From 66-474 sp035717365 (GTDB lineage Bacteria; Pseudomonadota; Gammaproteobacteria; Xanthomonadales; Rhodanobacteraceae), in NCBI GenBank assembly GCA_035717365.1, contig DASTIS010000230.1, positions 13,979 through 77,978 of the forward strand: a stretch of DNA of 64,000 nucleotides, written 5' to 3'. Shown here piece after piece: positions 61,567 to 64,000 of this stretch. The notes beneath the pieces were generated by a model. The model was not told the origin of the DNA, did no database searches, and saw only the letters and a list, made by a program, of their open reading frames with translations. A program made the position numbers and the translations under genes. Numbering within the stretch: the stretch's first letter is position 1; every line of letters starts with the position of its first letter.

Positions 61567-61775
61567 CGCACGGGCTTCAAAACGGCAGCGATGCACTGGA
61601 GAATGCGTCCCATCAGGTTCGGCGTGGAGCGCGCACCGCGATGCATGGCGTGCGGCGTGCCGGGAACGAGGTGAACTCGTTCGTGCATCGGCGTCCGGTC
61701 GAAACCGCGTTGCTTGGCGCCGGGGCAGCCTGCCTGATCGCCGGGCTGGCGTTCTGGCTCAGTCGCCGGGACTGA
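61557..61775 (+). CDS. Small ElaB/YqjD (DUF883)-like membrane protein
   Basis: A 72-residue protein: an amphipathic helical N-terminus (SDALENASHQVRRGARTAM) and one C-terminal membrane helix (TALLGAGAACLIAGLAFWL) ending in SRRD. This resembles the ribosome-associated, stationary-phase YqjD/ElaB tail-anchored proteins, at the short end of the family. A strong GGAGGA ribosome site lies six bases before the ATG. Its link to the flagellar genes is unclear. Confidence 0.72.
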   Translation: MDMTHGLQNGSDALENASHQVRRGARTAMHGVRRAGNEVNSFVHRRPVETALLGAGAACLIAGLAFWLSRRD

Positions 61776-61811
61776 ACTGCCACCCGACGACGGGAGCGAT
61801 GACGCGTCGCC

Positions 61812-63380
61812 TCAGGTGCGGTAGAAATCCTGCATCGGGTAGCGGCGCGCGTAGAGCGCGAACACGAGTGCCGCGAGGGCGGCGAATGCCGCGAAGAAGA
61901 ACATCAGGAACGCGTTCTCGCCGAATCCGGTCGACGCGATCCAGTCCGTGATCGCGTCATTGCGGATGCCTGCGTCGGCGAGCAGCACCCAAAGGTTGCC
62001 GAACGTGACCGAGAGCATCCAGAAGCTCATGATCGATCCCTTCATTGACGGCGGCGCCTGGCTGTAGGCGAACTCCAGGCCGGTGGCCGAGACCAGCACC
62101 TCGCCGAGGGTCAGCAGCGCGTAGGGCAACACTTGCCAGGCGATGAACACCGGGTCGCCGCCGTCGATGGCAAGCTGGATGAAACCCGCGGCAACCCAGG
62201 CGAGTGCGGAGAATGCAATGCCTGCCCCCATGCGCCGCAGCGCGGTGGGCATGATGCCGATCCGCCGCATCAGCGGAAACAGCACCAGGTTGTTGAACGG
62301 GATCAGCAGCAGCACCAGCAGCGGGTTCAGCGCCTGCATCTGTGCTTCGTGGAACCATGCGGGCTTGGCCATTTCCGCGCCCTGCAAAACCCACGTCGAG
62401 GCCTTCTGGTCGAACAGCGACCAGAACGGCGTCACCAGCGCGAACACGATCATCAGGCGCAACACGCCGCGAACGCCGTCCACGGCCTCGTCGGGATGGA
62501 TGCCGCGCGCGCGCTCGAGTTGCATCGAAGTCCCGATCCCGCCGAAGGCCAGCAACGCGCCGAGGGCCAGGCACGCGCCGATCACGAACCCGAGCAGCGG
62601 GATCGTCCCGAGTGCCGCCAACGCCACGATGGCGCCGGCGATCGCCACCCACAGCCCCGGCCGCGACTTGCCCCTCCCGCGCGAAAGCAACGCGGTACGC
62701 GCGACGCGCAACAACGAATCGGGATTCGGGGGCGACGGGGGTACCCGCACGTAGCGCTTGCGGCCCAGCCAGAACACCCACAGTGCGACCGCCATCAACG
62801 CGCCGGGAATCCCGAACGCCACCGCGGGCCCGAAGCTGCGCAGGAAAATCGGCATCAGCAACGAGGCGAAGAACGACCCGAAGTTGATCATCCAGTAGAA
62901 CGCGTCGTACACCAGCCTGGCGCGGTGCTTGTTGCTGGAATCGAACTGGTCGCCGACGAAGGCCGAGACCAGCGGCTTGATGCCGCCGGAGCCGAGCGCG
63001 ATCAGGAACAGGCCGGTGTAGAAGCCGGTGCGGTTGTCCTCGAAGGCGGCGAGACAGGCGTGGCCCGCGACATACACCATCGAAAGCCACAACACCGTGT
63101 TGTACTTGCCCCACAGGCGGTCGGAGATCCAGCCGCCGAGCAACGGGAAGAAATAGACTCCGATCACGAAGGTGTGGAAAACGTCCCGCGCGGCGCCGGC
63201 GCGATCCTCGATCGGTAGGTACAACAGCAACGTCGACACCAGGAACGGCGTCAGGATGTTGCGCATCCCGTAGAAGCTGAAACGCTCGCACCCTTCGGTG
63301 GCGATGATGTACGGGATCTGTCGTGGCAGTGGCGCGAGGGTGGCGCCGGGTTCGGTGGCGGTGGCGGCAGTCGTCGTCAT
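61812..63380 (-). CDS. POT-family proton/oligopeptide transporter
   Basis: Proton-coupled di- or tripeptide transporter with about 12-14 membrane helices (522 residues from the chosen start). The signature motifs are ExxERFSFYG (EGCERFSFYG), GGWISDRLWGKYNTVL, and FYxxINxG (FYWMINFGS). A long cytoplasmic loop (about 200-250) is rich in Arg and Pro. The substrate is not predictable. The start is uncertain (63380 or 63410). It is unrelated to the flagellar genes and begins a housekeeping stretch. Confidence 0.92.
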   Translation of the reverse strand: MTTTAATATEPGATLAPLPRQIPYIIATEGCERFSFYGMRNILTPFLVSTLLLYLPIEDRAGAARDVFHTFVIGVYFFPLLGGWISDRLWGKYNTVLWLSMVYVAGHACLAAFEDNRTGFYTGLFLIALGSGGIKPLVSAFVGDQFDSSNKHRARLVYDAFYWMINFGSFFASLLMPIFLRSFGPAVAFGIPGALMAVALWVFWLGRKRYVRVPPSPPNPDSLLRVARTALLSRGRGKSRPGLWVAIAGAIVALAALGTIPLLGFVIGACLALGALLAFGGIGTSMQLERARGIHPDEAVDGVRGVLRLMIVFALVTPFWSLFDQKASTWVLQGAEMAKPAWFHEAQMQALNPLLVLLLIPFNNLVLFPLMRRIGIMPTALRRMGAGIAFSALAWVAAGFIQLAIDGGDPVFIAWQVLPYALLTLGEVLVSATGLEFAYSQAPPSMKGSIMSFWMLSVTFGNLWVLLADAGIRNDAITDWIASTGFGENAFLMFFFAAFAALAALVFALYARRYPMQDFYRT

Positions 63381-63447
63381 CGTCGAAACGGGTTGCGGGG
63401 GAGGCGCCAAGGGTAACGGCGTCCGCGGCCGCGGGCACCGGTGCGGC

Positions 63448-64000
63448 TCAGCCGGCCGATTCGGACGCGCGCAAGCGTTGCAGCAGCACCGGGATCAGGG
63501 CCAGCAGTCCCAGTCCGACCAGCGGCAGCCAGATGTGCGGCTCCAGGATCAGCGCGGGAGAAATACCGTTGCCCTCGGCGATCGATTGGGCGAGCCCCGC
63601 GCCGATCGCGGTTTCGAACACCAGCATGATCACGCCGCCCAGCGCGGTCGCCAGCGTGAACAGCCACACCGGGCAACGCAGCCACGCCAGTGCGACCGTG
63701 ATGCCGCCGAACGGGAACAGCGGCACGAAGCGCAGGAACAACGTGTAGGAAACAGGGTGGGCCTGGTAGCCCTGGCGTATCCGCTCCACGAATTTCGGTG
63801 GCGGCCTCTTGCCGGCGCCGAACGCGTGGCGCGCCGCGAAGAACAGCAGCAGCGACCCCAGCAGTTCGCCGACCAGCGACAGCCCGATGGCGGTGCCCAT
63901 GCCGAACAACATGCCGCCGGCGATGATGATCAGCAAGGGCCCCGGCATCGCGGTGGCGATCGCCAGAGTCAGCACCACGATGTACACGATGCTGGCGAGC
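63448..64000 (-). CDS. VTT/DedA-type membrane protein (N-terminus beyond window)
   Basis: C-terminal part of a TVP38/TMEM64 (VTT) family membrane protein. The visible 184 residues contain several hydrophobic helices, the family-like glycine-rich segment PGPLLIIIAGGMLFGMGTAIGLSL, and the LFLRFVPLFPFGG motif. The reading frame is open to the window edge, so the N-terminus is missing. The stop at 63448 is 67 bases upstream of the POT start on the same strand. It is probably an envelope lipid- or ion-related transporter. Confidence 0.82.
   Translation of the reverse strand, partial: LASIVYIVVLTLAIATAMPGPLLIIIAGGMLFGMGTAIGLSLVGELLGSLLLFFAARHAFGAGKRPPPKFVERIRQGYQAHPVSYTLFLRFVPLFPFGGITVALAWLRCPVWLFTLATALGGVIMLVFETAIGAGLAQSIAEGNGISPALILEPHIWLPLVGLGLLALIPVLLQRLRASESAG

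Overview
This GC-rich (roughly two-thirds G+C) window is almost entirely one flagellar and chemotaxis locus from a gammaproteobacterium. A Xanthomonadales member (Xanthomonas, Lysobacter or Rhodanobacteraceae type) is the best guess. The reasons are the FleQ / FleS-FleR / sigma-54 / FliA hierarchy, FlhF-FlhG (typical of polar flagella), a PilZ gene beside fleQ, a single flagellin gene, and the near-complete flagellar complement in one block. No rRNA, tRNA, insertion sequence, prophage or CRISPR array was seen.

Layout. 1-5.9 kb (minus): cheA (C-terminal end cut by the window), cheZ, cheY, fliA, flhG, flhF. 6-13.4 kb (minus): flhA, flhB, fliR, fliQ, fliP, fliO, fliN, fliM, fliL. 13.7-20.4 kb (minus): fliK, fliJ, fliI, fliH, fliG, fliF, fliE. 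20.5-23.1 kb: fleR-fleS two-component pair. 23.3-26.6 kb: divergent HD-GYP and GGDEF genes. 26.7-33.1 kb (minus): fleQ, PilZ gene, two tandem fliT-like genes, fliS, fliD, fliC. 33.4-43.8 kb (minus): flgL back to flgB. 44-49.3 kb: cheV (minus), then a soluble MCP-like gene, flgA, flgM, flgN and an EAL-HDOD gene (plus). 49.6-51.6 kb: a small secreted protein gene (plus) and a convergent pair coding a second FliK-like protein and a FlhB C-terminal-domain protein (minus). 51.7-60.9 kb (plus): a second chemotaxis operon STAS-cheY-cheA-cheW-mcp-cheR-cheD-cheB-mcp-like-STAS. 61-64 kb: uncharacterised ORFs, a POT-family peptide transporter and a VTT/DedA-type membrane protein cut by the window end.

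Regulation can be read from the DNA. Sigma-54 (-24/-12) sites precede fliL, fliK, fliE, fliD and flgB, and a weaker one precedes fleS. Eleven FliA (sigma-28) sites share one architecture, T(C/A)AAG-N14-G(C/T)CG. They precede fliC, flgKL, cheV, the soluble MCP gene, flgM, both c-di-GMP genes, the secreted-protein gene, the second FliK/FlhB-CTD pair, the STAS-cheY-cheA operon and cheW-mcp. The late-flagellar regulon therefore includes several genes of unknown function. The most interesting are the fliK2/flhX-like pair, the secreted 120-residue protein and the back-to-back GGDEF/degenerate HD-GYP pair.

Spacings were read by eye, and family assignments rest on recognisable motifs and gene order; no database search was run.
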